A DNA stretch of 34,596 nucleotides from Candidatus Anaeroferrophillus wilburensis (GCA_016934315.1 JAFGSY010000034.1:1-34596); one strand, 5' to 3'. Positions 1 to 7,003 are shown, numbered from the stretch's first letter. A program made the numbers and translations. Notes: generated by a model from the letters alone, not told the origin.

Positions 1-149
1 CCCGCATTGCCGGTGATCGTCACCCCGGGCAGGTTGAAAAGCTTTTGCCAGAGAGGCAGGTTGTAGACCGTTGCCAAGGCGAGGGCTGCAAGCATGGCGA
101 TGAGGGTGCTATTGTTCTTGAAAACGAGTGCTGCAGAGCAAGTCTGCAG
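1..149 (-). CDS. Probable phosphoethanolamine transferase (EptA-like), N-terminal fragment
   Basis: The reverse strand carries an open frame that leaves the window at base 1. It encodes one hydrophobic membrane segment (LIAMLAALALATVYNLPLW) followed by QKLFNLPGVTITGN. This resembles the start of the DUF1705 membrane domain of EptA-type lipid A phosphoethanolamine transferases, inner-membrane enzymes that decorate lipopolysaccharide. The start is unclear: the frame is closed by a TAA at 156-158, and the only starts before the membrane helix are non-ATG (a CTG at 147-149); the first ATG (93-95) lies inside the helix. No ribosome-binding site is visible. A terminator-like hairpin sits directly at this 5' end. 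The gene may therefore be 5'-truncated or use an unusual start. Identity rests on about 45 residues and is moderate; any polytopic membrane protein is an alternative. Confidence 0.45.
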   Translation of the reverse strand, partial: MQTCSAALVFKNNSTLIAMLAALALATVYNLPLWQKLFNLPGVTITGNA

Positions 150-157
150 CTTTTTTT
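130..157 (+). terminator. Terminator-like hairpin with T-run
   Basis: A perfect 8-bp inverted repeat (GCTGCAGA at 130-137, TCTGCAGC at 143-150) with a 5-base loop is followed by seven T residues (151-157). This is the form of a Rho-independent terminator read on the + strand. It lies at the 5' end of the leftward EptA-like fragment, so no rightward gene is visible for it to end; it could block antisense transcription or mark an old junction. Confidence 0.45.
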
Positions 158-436
158 AACAGGCTGAAAAAAGGGAAGAGCGTTTCGTTCATGTTTCAGG
201 TCGCTGGTTCAAAGGTGAACTTTTTAAGCTTGGATTGTTCAGTGGAATTTTGTTCTAGCATGGGTTTTATGAAGGGATTGAGAAGGGGAACAGTTTTTTC
301 GGGGCCGGGATTTGGCTTGACACCCAAGGTCAATTTCTCCTACAGTTCCTCAGTGAGAAGTATTGTTTGAGCAAACAAGCCTGCTTTCCAGGATATTACT
401 TCCTGCAGCCGGGCAATGGTGTGAATTGGGGATAAT
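158..436. other. Intergenic region with a possible promoter for the downstream ligase
   Basis: No convincing gene is seen. A sigma-70-like promoter can be read as TTGACA at 317-322, an 18-base spacer and TACAGT at 341-346, pointing to the ligase at 437. The 80-residue open frame from 128 has no ribosome-binding site or recognisable sequence and is treated as chance. Confidence 0.35.
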
Positions 437-1936
437 GTGACAGTGTCAGATATCGAACTCATCAAGCTGGCCCGAACGCATGGCAGCTCGGTGGCGGTGC
501 GTACCGGTTCCGCCGAACATACGTATGCAGACCTCCTGTTTCGCTCCGGGCAGGTTGCCCTGCGCCTGCTGGGCGATGATGGCGAGGATCTGCGCGAGGT
601 CCGGGTTGCGTATCTTATGCCAGCTGGTTTTGATTACATCGCTGTCCAATGGGGAATCTGGCGTGCCGGTGGCATCGCCGTTCCGCTTTCCCTTTCCGCA
701 ACGGAATCGGAACTCGAATACACCTTGACCGATTCGCAGGCAGGGTATGTCGTCGTTACCCGGGAGCTTGCCCAGAAACTCAGGGGATTGTGCGATCGGC
801 TCGCCATCCCTTTGCTCATCGTTGATGAAATGTCCGCCCAACCGGCCGCGCAATCTCTGCCTGCACTTGCCGCGCATCGCCGCGCGATGATCCTTTACAC
901 CAGCGGCACAACCAGCAAACCCAAAGGCGTCGTCTCGACGCATGTGAATATCCAGGCGCAAATCGAAACATTAGTTGCCGCCTGGTCCTGGCAGGCAGCA
1001 GACTGCATTCCTTTGTTCCTGCCACTGCACCATATCCACGGCATTATCAACGTGATGTCCTGCGCGTTGTGGGCCGGGGCGACAATTGAACCGTTCACGC
1101 ACTTTGACATGCAGACGATGTTGCGCCGCGTTGCTGATGGCGCGTACACGGTGTTTATGGCGGTGCCGACGATCTACGTGAAACTTATTCAGGAGCTTGA
1201 ATCGCTTGCCGCTGCTGAGCGGGAACCGATTGTCGCCGGATTCGGCGGCATGCGATTGATGGTTTCCGGGTCCGCTGCGCTTCCGGCCAGTGTGCACGAT
1301 GCCTGGACAGCGCTGACCGGGCAAAAACTGCTGGAGCGCTACGGGATGACCGAAATCGGCATGGGGTTGTCGAATCCCTACGACGGTGAGCGGCGGCCGG
1401 GTGCGGTGGGGCAGCCCCTGCCGGGCGTTCAGGTTCGGTTGAAGATGGAAAAGGGTGAGGTGGTTGCCGGCGAAGGCGAGCCCGGTGAAATTCAGGTGCG
1501 TGGTCCATCGGTGTTTCTGGAGTACTGGAATCGGCCGAAGGTCACGGCGGCTTCCTTTGACGATGGTTGGTTTTGCACTGGTGATATGGCGATTGTCGAG
1601 GACCGTTATTATCGCATCATGGGCCGGCAGTCGGTCGACATCATCAAAAGTGGAGGCTATAAGCTGTCAGCTTTGGAAATCGAAGCGGCGCTGCTCGACC
1701 ATCCGGCTATTTGCGAATGTGCAGTTGTTGGGATTGCGGATGACCTGTGGGGGGAGACGGTGGCGGTGGCGGCGGTGCTCAACAGCGGCTGTGAGCTCGA
1801 TCCGGAAACACTCCGAACCTGGTGTGCAGAACGGCTGTCCAAGTACAAGATTCCCAAGAAATTCCTGCAGGTCGACAGCCTGCCCCGAAACGCAATGGGC
1901 AAAGTGACCAAGCCTGCCGTCCGAGACTTCTTCTGA
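437..1936 (+). CDS. Malonyl-CoA synthetase-like acyl-CoA ligase (MatB/ACSF3 type)
   Basis: A 499-residue member of the ANL adenylate-forming superfamily. These enzymes activate a carboxylic acid with ATP to an acyl-adenylate and transfer it to coenzyme A. Visible motifs in order: the phosphate-binding loop YTSGTTSKPKG (about 154-164), LPLHHIHGIIN (about 195-205), typical of the malonyl/methylmalonyl-CoA synthetase branch, the ERYGMTEIG aromatic-binding motif, FCTGD, and the C-terminal PRNAMGKV lysine motif. Length is normal and all core motifs are intact. The start is GTG at 437, preceded by GGGGA at 428-432; the ATG at 435 is followed at once by TGA. The gene stands alone and its codons are richer in G/C than its neighbours', which suggests recent acquisition. 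The substrate (malonate or methylmalonate) is inferred from the family only. Confidence 0.85.
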   Translation: MTVSDIELIKLARTHGSSVAVRTGSAEHTYADLLFRSGQVALRLLGDDGEDLREVRVAYLMPAGFDYIAVQWGIWRAGGIAVPLSLSATESELEYTLTDSQAGYVVVTRELAQKLRGLCDRLAIPLLIVDEMSAQPAAQSLPALAAHRRAMILYTSGTTSKPKGVVSTHVNIQAQIETLVAAWSWQAADCIPLFLPLHHIHGIINVMSCALWAGATIEPFTHFDMQTMLRRVADGAYTVFMAVPTIYVKLIQELESLAAAEREPIVAGFGGMRLMVSGSAALPASVHDAWTALTGQKLLERYGMTEIGMGLSNPYDGERRPGAVGQPLPGVQVRLKMEKGEVVAGEGEPGEIQVRGPSVFLEYWNRPKVTAASFDDGWFCTGDMAIVEDRYYRIMGRQSVDIIKSGGYKLSALEIEAALLDHPAICECAVVGIADDLWGETVAVAAVLNSGCELDPETLRTWCAERLSKYKIPKKFLQVDSLPRNAMGKVTKPAVRDFF

Positions 1937-2236
1937 CCCAGGCTCATGCGGTTAACGGCAACGAGATTCGGCCCTGTGCGGTATGGCCTTTCCCGTGCTA
2001 TCTTTTGGGGTTTCCCAACAAGTACATTGCGGACAGGATAGTACTGTTGCTTCAACTGAGCGATTCCTGAGCTGGGAAGCTGTCGGGGGTCTGGTTCCCG
2101 CTCATTCTCGCCGGCTCCGAGGAGTCCGCTGCGAATCACCATCCGGGTGATTCGTTCGGCGCCCAAAGCCGCTCAGAACCAGCCCCCCGACAGCTTCGAG
2201 CAGTTTGCATCGTTTAGCTACGGTGTTGGTCCAACT
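1937..2236. other. 300-base gap between convergent genes, mostly structured DNA
   Basis: No gene could be supported. The main content is a nested inverted repeat (2076-2197), listed separately. The open frames that cross it have no ribosome-binding sites and no family resemblance I can see. No T-run follows the repeat on either strand, so it is not an ordinary terminator for either flanking gene. Confidence 0.5.
2076..2197. repeat. Nested imperfect inverted repeat (22-bp arms with an inner hairpin)
   Basis: The arms at 2076-2097 and 2176-2197 are reverse complements over 22 bases with a single mismatch. Inside the 78-base interior a second perfect 9-bp stem (CGAATCACC at 2132-2140, GGTGATTCG at 2146-2154) forms a small hairpin. 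As single-stranded DNA or RNA the whole would fold into a long stem carrying an inner stem-loop. It could be a remnant of a mobile element, a bidirectional transcription barrier between convergent genes, or a structured RNA. The function is unknown. Confidence 0.65.
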
Positions 2237-4072
2237 TCAGTCTGCAGCTTGTATCAGGCCCAGTTCCGCCAGCTTTTCCTTGGTTGGGATGCCGTTTCGA
2301 TCCCAGCCCCTCAGGGTATAATAGCGGTCCAGCATGGCATCCAGATCTTCCTGGGGACAGTATCTTCCTGCCGCCGGGCCATCCGGAATCGGGTCATGCA
2401 TGACCCGATAGGGGAGCGTGTCATCTTGCCGGTTTCTGCCGCGCCTGACATTGATTAACCGTTCCAGGTTGTAGATGCGTTCCCCGGCCTTCTCAAGTTC
2501 CCCAACCGTGAAGTCCCAGCCGGTCACCAGATTGACCATGGTTGCCAGCTGGTCACTGATCAGGGCTCCCAGGCCTTTTTCGACCGTGAAACGGCAGATG
2601 ATCAGCGAATCGGCCACGGCGCAGGAAGCCTGACTCTTGATCATGTAGGCCGGCTGGGGCTCAAATCCCGGATCACTATCTGCGGGCAGCGCATAATTCG
2701 GTCTGCCATCCTGGTGGCTGCCGCCCCTGGTGGAGGTGGCGTAGGCCAGCGACATCTCCCGCAAGCCCCGGGCGGAATGGCCGGCGCATTCAAGCCCCTG
2801 GCTGGTGTACAGGTATTTGTATGCATCCCGGCCGAACTTTTCCGCCAGCCGCCGGGAACCCAGGGCGAGATGTTTGCCAACTCCTTCCATCAGTGCCGTT
2901 TTCCGGATCAGATCGACCATCGCCTCACCGTCATCAAAGGCTACCTGGCCGCCAAGTTCTGCGGTTGAGATGATGCCTCTCTCCAGGCATTCGGCCACAA
3001 ATGCCAGGGTGACCCCCATGGAAATGGTATCAATGCCCATCAGGTCGCACAGGTGATTGCCGTTGACGATGGAGGCAAGATCACCGTTGTCCATCATGGT
3101 GCCCAGGGCGTAGAGGGTTTCGTATTCGGGCATTTTGACGCTTTCCCCCGCGTAGGCCCCCGCCGGAACCCGGACATGCTTCCCGCAGGCGACCGGACAG
3201 CCGAAACAGGCGGTGTCTTTTTCCGTGTAGTTTTCTTTGATTAGTTTACCGCTGATGGCATCGGCATGGGCGAAGGTCTCCCGGGTATTATTGCGGCTGC
3301 AGAGGACGCCCCTTTCATTGACCATCGTCAGGATGGAGGGGGTCCCCTGGGAGGAGAGGAGGGCCGTATTCTTTTTTAAAACCGCGGCCTGCTCTTTGAG
3401 GAAGTTCCGGAGGGCTTCAGGGTTGGCAATGCTGGTTTTTTTTGTTCCCTTGACGATAATGGCCTTCAGGTTCTTGGCCCCCATGACGGTGCCCATGCCG
3501 CCCCGGCCGGCGGTTCCGAACCTGCTGCCGCCCCCGAAAATGATATTGGCAAAGAGGACGCCGTTTTCAGCTGCCGGCCCGATAGCCGCGCAAACCGATC
3601 CCTTGCCCGTTTCCTTTGCCAATGCCTGTATGGTTTCCTCGGTATTTTTTCCCCATAAAGCCGAGCAGTCTTTCAGCTCGCCACCCTTTTCAGTCACCAG
3701 AAGGGCAACCGGTTTTGGTGATTTTCCGGTGATATGGATGGCATCGAAACCGGTTCTTTTCTGGACAACGGCGAAATTGCCGCCATAATTGGAGTCAGCA
3801 AAACGGTTGGTGTACGGGGAAATCGTCGCCACATGCCCCCGGCTGCTGCCCCAGACCGGGGTGTCCGTCACGGGTCCGGTGGTGAAGACAAGGGCATTTT
3901 CCGGAGCATCGGGACTGAGGTCGCCGGGGACCGTTTCATAAATCAGCTTTGCCGCCAGACCATTGCCGCCGAGAAACATTTTTGCAAACGTTTCATCGTA
4001 AGATTCCGTCCTTATTGCGCCCGTGCTTAGATTCACCTTGATAATGCGGCCATGCTGTCCGGATAGTTTCAT
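2237..4072 (-). CDS. Aldehyde ferredoxin oxidoreductase family protein (tungsten/molybdenum)
   Basis: A 611-residue AOR-family enzyme, colinear with the family and of usual length. Such enzymes carry a bis-pterin W or Mo cofactor and one [4Fe-4S] cluster, oxidise aldehydes to acids and pass electrons to ferredoxin in the cytoplasm. The four cluster cysteines are visible: C289, C292 and C296 in CFGCPVAC, and C493 in IICRF, matching the known spacing of the archaeal enzyme. The N-terminal pterin-binding domain begins GRIIKVNLSTG and includes the GGSRFGTAGRGGMGTVMGAK region. It is the last gene of a leftward cluster with the aconitase X genes, but is separated from the YdhR-like gene by 268 bases holding a MITE-like repeat, so it may have its own promoter. 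The natural substrate cannot be told from sequence. Confidence 0.95.
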   Translation of the reverse strand: MKLSGQHGRIIKVNLSTGAIRTESYDETFAKMFLGGNGLAAKLIYETVPGDLSPDAPENALVFTTGPVTDTPVWGSSRGHVATISPYTNRFADSNYGGNFAVVQKRTGFDAIHITGKSPKPVALLVTEKGGELKDCSALWGKNTEETIQALAKETGKGSVCAAIGPAAENGVLFANIIFGGGSRFGTAGRGGMGTVMGAKNLKAIIVKGTKKTSIANPEALRNFLKEQAAVLKKNTALLSSQGTPSILTMVNERGVLCSRNNTRETFAHADAISGKLIKENYTEKDTACFGCPVACGKHVRVPAGAYAGESVKMPEYETLYALGTMMDNGDLASIVNGNHLCDLMGIDTISMGVTLAFVAECLERGIISTAELGGQVAFDDGEAMVDLIRKTALMEGVGKHLALGSRRLAEKFGRDAYKYLYTSQGLECAGHSARGLREMSLAYATSTRGGSHQDGRPNYALPADSDPGFEPQPAYMIKSQASCAVADSLIICRFTVEKGLGALISDQLATMVNLVTGWDFTVGELEKAGERIYNLERLINVRRGRNRQDDTLPYRVMHDPIPDGPAAGRYCPQEDLDAMLDRYYTLRGWDRNGIPTKEKLAELGLIQAAD

Positions 4073-4110
4073 GTCTCACACTCGTTACTGTTTTTTTCGG
4101 AAGATATTTA

Positions 4111-4281
4111 CGTTGATGAACTCGTAACAACTGGCAAAGAGCTTTGAAAACCGGATGGCACAGTAACGGCTCCAGATTCGAGGCAAGCAAAACCTGAGGA
4201 ATGAGGCATACCTATAAGTGCAACCCCGTGACGAAGGTTGCAGCTTAACGAAGAAGGTGGAGTTGTTACGAAGCCATCAGC
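4111..4281 (-). repeat. MITE-like dispersed repeat, copy A
   Basis: About 170 bp that match, in opposite orientation, the region 18426-18593. The two copies share CTCCACCTTCTTCGTTAAGC (as reverse complement within 4243-4264 here) and a second block covering TCGAATCTGGAGCCG (reverse complement near 4167-4185), with weaker similarity between. The ends are 21-base imperfect terminal inverted repeats, 17 of 21 matching and including an 11-base perfect stretch TCGTAACAACT. Small size, terminal inverted repeats and no coding capacity fit a miniature inverted-repeat transposable element or a mobile intergenic hairpin. A short open frame that starts inside it and runs into the AOR gene on another frame is treated as spurious. 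Confidence 0.8.
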
Positions 4282-4340
4282 GTTGGGGGCAACTCAATAA
4301 GAGAGCTTCCCATGGTCAACGGTCATGCTTCTGCTGACTG

Positions 4341-4682
4341 CTAATCGCTCATCCAGGAATCATCAGCGCTGGTAATCTCTTTTTTTGAAAGTATCAGGCC
4401 CGTTTCGACTATGTCCCAGGTTGGCACGCAGCCATATTTTTCAGGAACGACTTTCAGCCAGACATCCGACTTCACGTACTCCTCCACCGCTTCCGCGGAC
4501 TTGAATATGTACAGGGCACCCCATTCCTGCTTCTCCTGATTGCACCACCAGCACTTGAATTCAAGCGATTCCATTGCCATAAACTTGGGATAACTGCCCA
4601 TGAACCATTCCCGCATCTCTGCGGTCGTTTTCATTTTTCCGGGTTTAAATACACACCTTAAAGCACGTTTTTCAGTTTTCAT
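4341..4682 (-). CDS. YdhR-like small protein, dimeric alpha/beta-barrel (ABM) fold
   Basis: A 113-residue protein. The region EWGALYIFKSAEAVEEY followed by VVPEKYGCVPTWDIVETG matches the pattern of YdhR and related antibiotic-biosynthesis-monooxygenase-fold proteins: a strand ending in a G-x-Y-x-F turn, an amphipathic helix, then a last strand. Such proteins form dimers, and some oxidise or rearrange aromatic or polyketide-like compounds without a cofactor, but most are uncharacterised. There is an unusual CWWCNQ stretch near residue 47. The start at 4682 is chosen because AAGAGG lies about nine bases upstream; another ATG at 4697 would include that site in the coding region. It lies 68 bases downstream of the aconitase X small-subunit gene, on the same strand, so co-transcription is likely. 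Function unknown. Confidence 0.65.
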   Translation of the reverse strand: MKTEKRALRCVFKPGKMKTTAEMREWFMGSYPKFMAMESLEFKCWWCNQEKQEWGALYIFKSAEAVEEYVKSDVWLKVVPEKYGCVPTWDIVETGLILSKKEITSADDSWMSD

Positions 4683-4750
4683 TGTCAACCTCTTCATTCA
4701 GGGTAATAGTTTGTTTGTCTCAACCCCAACATTGCCGTGGTAAAAAGCGG

Positions 4751-5149
4751 CTAGGCTATTTCAATAAGCCCTTTTGTGCCAAAGACCTTGATCTGGTCGC
4801 CGGTCTTGATCACGGCGACGATGTCCTCGACAAAAGAGTCCATCATCGGAATGTTACTGACCATGGCACATTCAACCGTTATCGGGTCGGCTTTTGGACA
4901 GAGAATGGCCGCCGGTGCGTTGCCCATTTTTTTGGCGTGATACATGGTTATCGCCGCGGTTACCGCTCCCTTGGCGGCCGGGATCACCAATACTTTATCA
5001 CCGATTTTTTCCCCATAGAGGGGATGTCCCTTGATCCCCAGAGTGCCGGTCTTGGAATCAAAATCAGTGGTGAAATTAAAGGGTTCCTGCAACACAAACG
5101 CCTCAGCTTCCACATTGCCGCTATTTATTGTTCTTCCTTTCAGCTCCAT
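4751..5149 (-). CDS. Aconitase X small (swivel) subunit, DUF126
   Basis: A 132-residue protein with the DUF126 swivel-domain pattern: an N-terminal strand pair, FDSKTGTLGIKGHPLYGEKI, then KVLVIPAAKGAVTAA and APAAILCPKADP. It pairs with the large subunit encoded just upstream to form aconitase X, a [Fe-S] dehydratase family that includes cis-3-hydroxyproline dehydratase and archaeal phosphomevalonate dehydratase. The start at 5149 is fixed by GGAGG six bases upstream and by a TGATG overlap with the stop of the large-subunit gene, indicating translational coupling. The loop that in family members I know reads roughly G-S-S/C-x-G-S, and holds the catalytic serine, here reads G-A-V-T-A-A (about 61-66). 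Activity may therefore differ from the characterised enzymes. Confidence 0.85.
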   Translation of the reverse strand: MELKGRTINSGNVEAEAFVLQEPFNFTTDFDSKTGTLGIKGHPLYGEKIGDKVLVIPAAKGAVTAAITMYHAKKMGNAPAAILCPKADPITVECAMVSNIPMMDSFVEDIVAVIKTGDQIKVFGTKGLIEIA

Positions 5150-6399
5150 CAAGATCCTCCCTGCCAATTTCCGCTTATGGCCGCATTGATGCAATGTTCA
5201 ATTTCACCGACTACCACTCTTATTCTGCCTTTTGAAATGATCGAAATATAGTGGGCTGTTTTGAAGGAATTGGTTGCCACGGTTTGAACAGCATCTGGAA
5301 TGGGACAGTCAGGGATGGCTGCCATGCACGCCCGTGAGATAACCCCCCCGGCCTTCTCAATGGTTGTGGTGCAACCCATCGTCTCAGCCAGATCATACAA
5401 CTGATGAGCGGTGCCGATCCATAACCCTTGATTTGCGCCAACTTGTCTGTTCTCCAGTATATCTGCGACCTTTTTCAGTTCCTGGATGCTGCAATGGGGG
5501 CAACCTAAGATGACCAGATCGATCTGTTCCGTTTCTTGATAGAATTTTCCCCGAGTTTTTTTAATTTCTTTGCTGCCGATCTGGACCACTTCTTTGGGCT
5601 GCTTATCTCCCAGGGCGGTTTGCACGTTCGGTGCTTCGGGTGTAATGCCGACTAGATGGCACATACTGACGGCGCCTGAAGTTGAAATCGGATGCAGAAG
5701 ATATTTCAACCGGTCGAAGACAATGTCACGGCTCAGGCCGGTGATCGCAACATTTCTTTCCTGGGCAATACCGCCGATGTAGTATCCTATAGCCCCGTAA
5801 TCAGAGGTCGTCAGCGAAGCCGTGTCCAGATCTTTAATATCAAACAAGATTTCGGCATACCGGTTTTCATCTAAAAACAGCCCCCAATCGGGAGCTCGCC
5901 CGGTGATGGCGATCGCCATATTGACCACCGCACCGTCTCGGTTTTGCCTTGCGCCAACGATAGAATTGACAAATAACTGCGTACTGCTGCCGAACCAGGA
6001 AACATAGTCGTCCTTTCTCGGGAAATTCCCGGTGTACATCGGCACACAGGTAAAGGTTTGGAAAAAACCGAGGCGGGAATAGATTGCCATTCTTCTTTCA
6101 TGATCGCCATTTCGCGGGATGCAATGTTCCTTTGCGATGCCCATCTTCTCATAAGCCAAAGGATCACAAAGTGACATGAACGGATGTATCGTCGTGAACG
6201 TTTTTGCCTGATCCACCCCTTCGGTCAAATCTTCCAGCAGGTCCAGGGGAAAAGCATTAAAAACGTGTGCGCTGGCAACCTTAACCAGTCTGTCGGCACC
6301 AAAGGCTTTGCCATACTTGATGAGAAAGGTGATGCATTTTTCCATGCCAGGACCATGTTTCCCCGTGGCCATGGCCTCTTCTTCCCTTGTCAAAATCAT
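5149..6399 (-). CDS. Aconitase X catalytic subunit, DUF521
   Basis: A 416-residue protein covering the whole DUF521 catalytic domain of aconitase X. It starts MILTREEEAM, a common beginning in the family, and contains FVNSIVGARQNRDG (about 143-156), SYG-type substrate loops and cysteines at GCPHCS (C300, C303) and in RACMAAIPDC that are candidates for iron-sulfur ligands. Enzymes of this family remove water from 3-hydroxyproline or phosphomevalonate; the substrate here is unknown. The start at 6399 is preferred because GGAGGAGGG precedes it; the frame stays open to 6465 and would overlap the HTH gene. It overlaps the small-subunit gene by one base. With the AOR and YdhR-like genes it suggests a dehydration-then-aldehyde-oxidation catabolic route, which is inference. 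Confidence 0.9.
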   Translation of the reverse strand: MILTREEEAMATGKHGPGMEKCITFLIKYGKAFGADRLVKVASAHVFNAFPLDLLEDLTEGVDQAKTFTTIHPFMSLCDPLAYEKMGIAKEHCIPRNGDHERRMAIYSRLGFFQTFTCVPMYTGNFPRKDDYVSWFGSSTQLFVNSIVGARQNRDGAVVNMAIAITGRAPDWGLFLDENRYAEILFDIKDLDTASLTTSDYGAIGYYIGGIAQERNVAITGLSRDIVFDRLKYLLHPISTSGAVSMCHLVGITPEAPNVQTALGDKQPKEVVQIGSKEIKKTRGKFYQETEQIDLVILGCPHCSIQELKKVADILENRQVGANQGLWIGTAHQLYDLAETMGCTTTIEKAGGVISRACMAAIPDCPIPDAVQTVATNSFKTAHYISIISKGRIRVVVGEIEHCINAAISGNWQGGS

Positions 6400-6457
6400 T
6401 GACAACCCTCCTCCCCCTTTTTTTACGTTCCATAATGCCCCCAATTTCTGTTCCTTG

Positions 6458-6667
6458 TCAGGCATGTTGTTTCTTGTTCTTGGTCTGATCAGTGGCCGCT
6501 AGCCACTGATCAATACAATTCTTTCTGAAACGCCAGTGCTTGCCAATCTTCTGGCCCGGGATGGTCCCTTTCCGGGCTAATTGATAACGGATTGACTTGG
6601 AGATCTTCAGGTAGGATGACAGCTCATCAATGGCCAGTCTACTGTCATACTTTTCGGTCATTATCAT
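6458..6667 (-). CDS. Small helix-turn-helix (excisionase/MerR-like) DNA-binding protein
   Basis: A 69-residue protein with the compact winged-HTH of the excisionase (HTH_17) type: LAIDELSSYLKISKSIRYQLARKG, then the wing GQKIGKHWRFRK, then a helix NCIDQWLA. Such domains bind DNA as local regulators or recombination directionality factors. It is the first gene of the leftward aconitase X cluster, ending 58 bases before the large-subunit start, so a local regulator is likely. A perfect 14-base palindrome (6707-6720) lies between it and a possible -10 box, and may be its operator. No integrase is nearby, which argues against a phage excisionase. ATGs exist at 6667 and 6661; neither has a clear ribosome-binding site. 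Confidence 0.75.
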   Translation of the reverse strand: MIMTEKYDSRLAIDELSSYLKISKSIRYQLARKGTIPGQKIGKHWRFRKNCIDQWLAATDQTKNKKQHA

Positions 6668-6706
6668 GTACTCTGCGCGGAGACAGGCTGCAATCTGTAT
6701 CAGTTC

Positions 6707-6782
6707 CTAGCAGTTGCTAGACGCTTTGGTCAAGGAGTTTCACTATAAAAAATATGGGTATTTCCACATGGGGAAGCATGTG
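6707..6782 (-). promoter_or_regulatory. Promoter/operator region of the aconitase X cluster
   Basis: On the reverse strand a TATAGT box (6747-6742) is followed by a perfect inverted repeat CTAGCA-GT-TGCTAG (6707-6720) about 22 bases further on, where a repressor would overlap the transcription start. A second inverted repeat, CACATG (6765-6770) and CATGTG (6777-6782), lies where the -35 box would be, which is otherwise poor. The arrangement fits control by the small HTH protein or an outside regulator. This is inference from spacing and symmetry. Confidence 0.4.
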
Positions 6783-6821
6783 CGAAGGGAGGCCTCAGTC
6801 AAAGGAATGTGTTGGACTGTC

Positions 6822-6862
6822 TGCAAATAAAAAACCCCGAAATCCTTGCTAGGACTCGGGGT
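6822..6862 (-). terminator. Rho-independent terminator of tRNA-Met
   Basis: On the reverse strand the stem ACCCCGA/TCGGGGT (arms at 6856-6862 and 6834-6840) with an inner TCCT/AGGA stem is followed by TTTTTTATTTG. It lies 35 bases downstream of the tRNA 3' end on the same strand. Confidence 0.9.
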
Positions 6863-6896
6863 CTCGGAAGTAACCGGACGTTGCCGGAATGGTTGT

Positions 6897-6973
6897 TGGT
6901 GGCGGTGCAGGGATTTGAACCCCGGACACTACGGATATGAGCCGTATGCTCTGACCACCTGAGCTACACCGCC
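6897..6973 (-). tRNA. tRNA-Met (CAT), elongator type
   Basis: The reverse strand folds as a 77-base cloverleaf with an encoded CCA end. The acceptor stem is GGCGGTG/CACCGCC followed by A and CCA. The D arm is GCTC...GAGC, the anticodon stem TACGG/CCGTA closes the loop CTCATAT with anticodon CAT, and the T arm holds TTCAAAT. A CAT anticodon can also be tRNA-Ile2 after lysidine modification. The general sequence resembles elongator tRNA-Met genes of related bacteria, and the first acceptor pair G-C with a standard D arm excludes initiator tRNA. The choice between Met and Ile2 is probable, not proven. Confidence 0.93.
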
Positions 6974-7003
6974 TTCTCTAATGAATTCAAGCGAAAGAGG
7001 GCC

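Noticed and set aside
2076-2197. Integron attC site, group II intron domain V or retron RNA as an explanation of the nested repeat
   Set aside because: The core attC bases, the domain V consensus and a reverse transcriptase or integrase gene are all absent.
3237-3788. 183-codon + strand frame opposite the AOR gene
   Set aside because: Antisense shadow of a well-conserved gene; proline- and serine-rich with no family resemblance.
3993-4190. Reverse-strand frame beginning MLASNLEPLL
   Set aside because: It starts inside the MITE-like repeat and runs into the AOR gene in another frame; a similar peptide arises from copy B, so it is repeat-derived.
6458-6973. Integrated element next to the tRNA, suggested by the excisionase-like HTH protein
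   Set aside because: No integrase, no repeat of the tRNA 3' end and an intact operon-like context; a local regulator is simpler.
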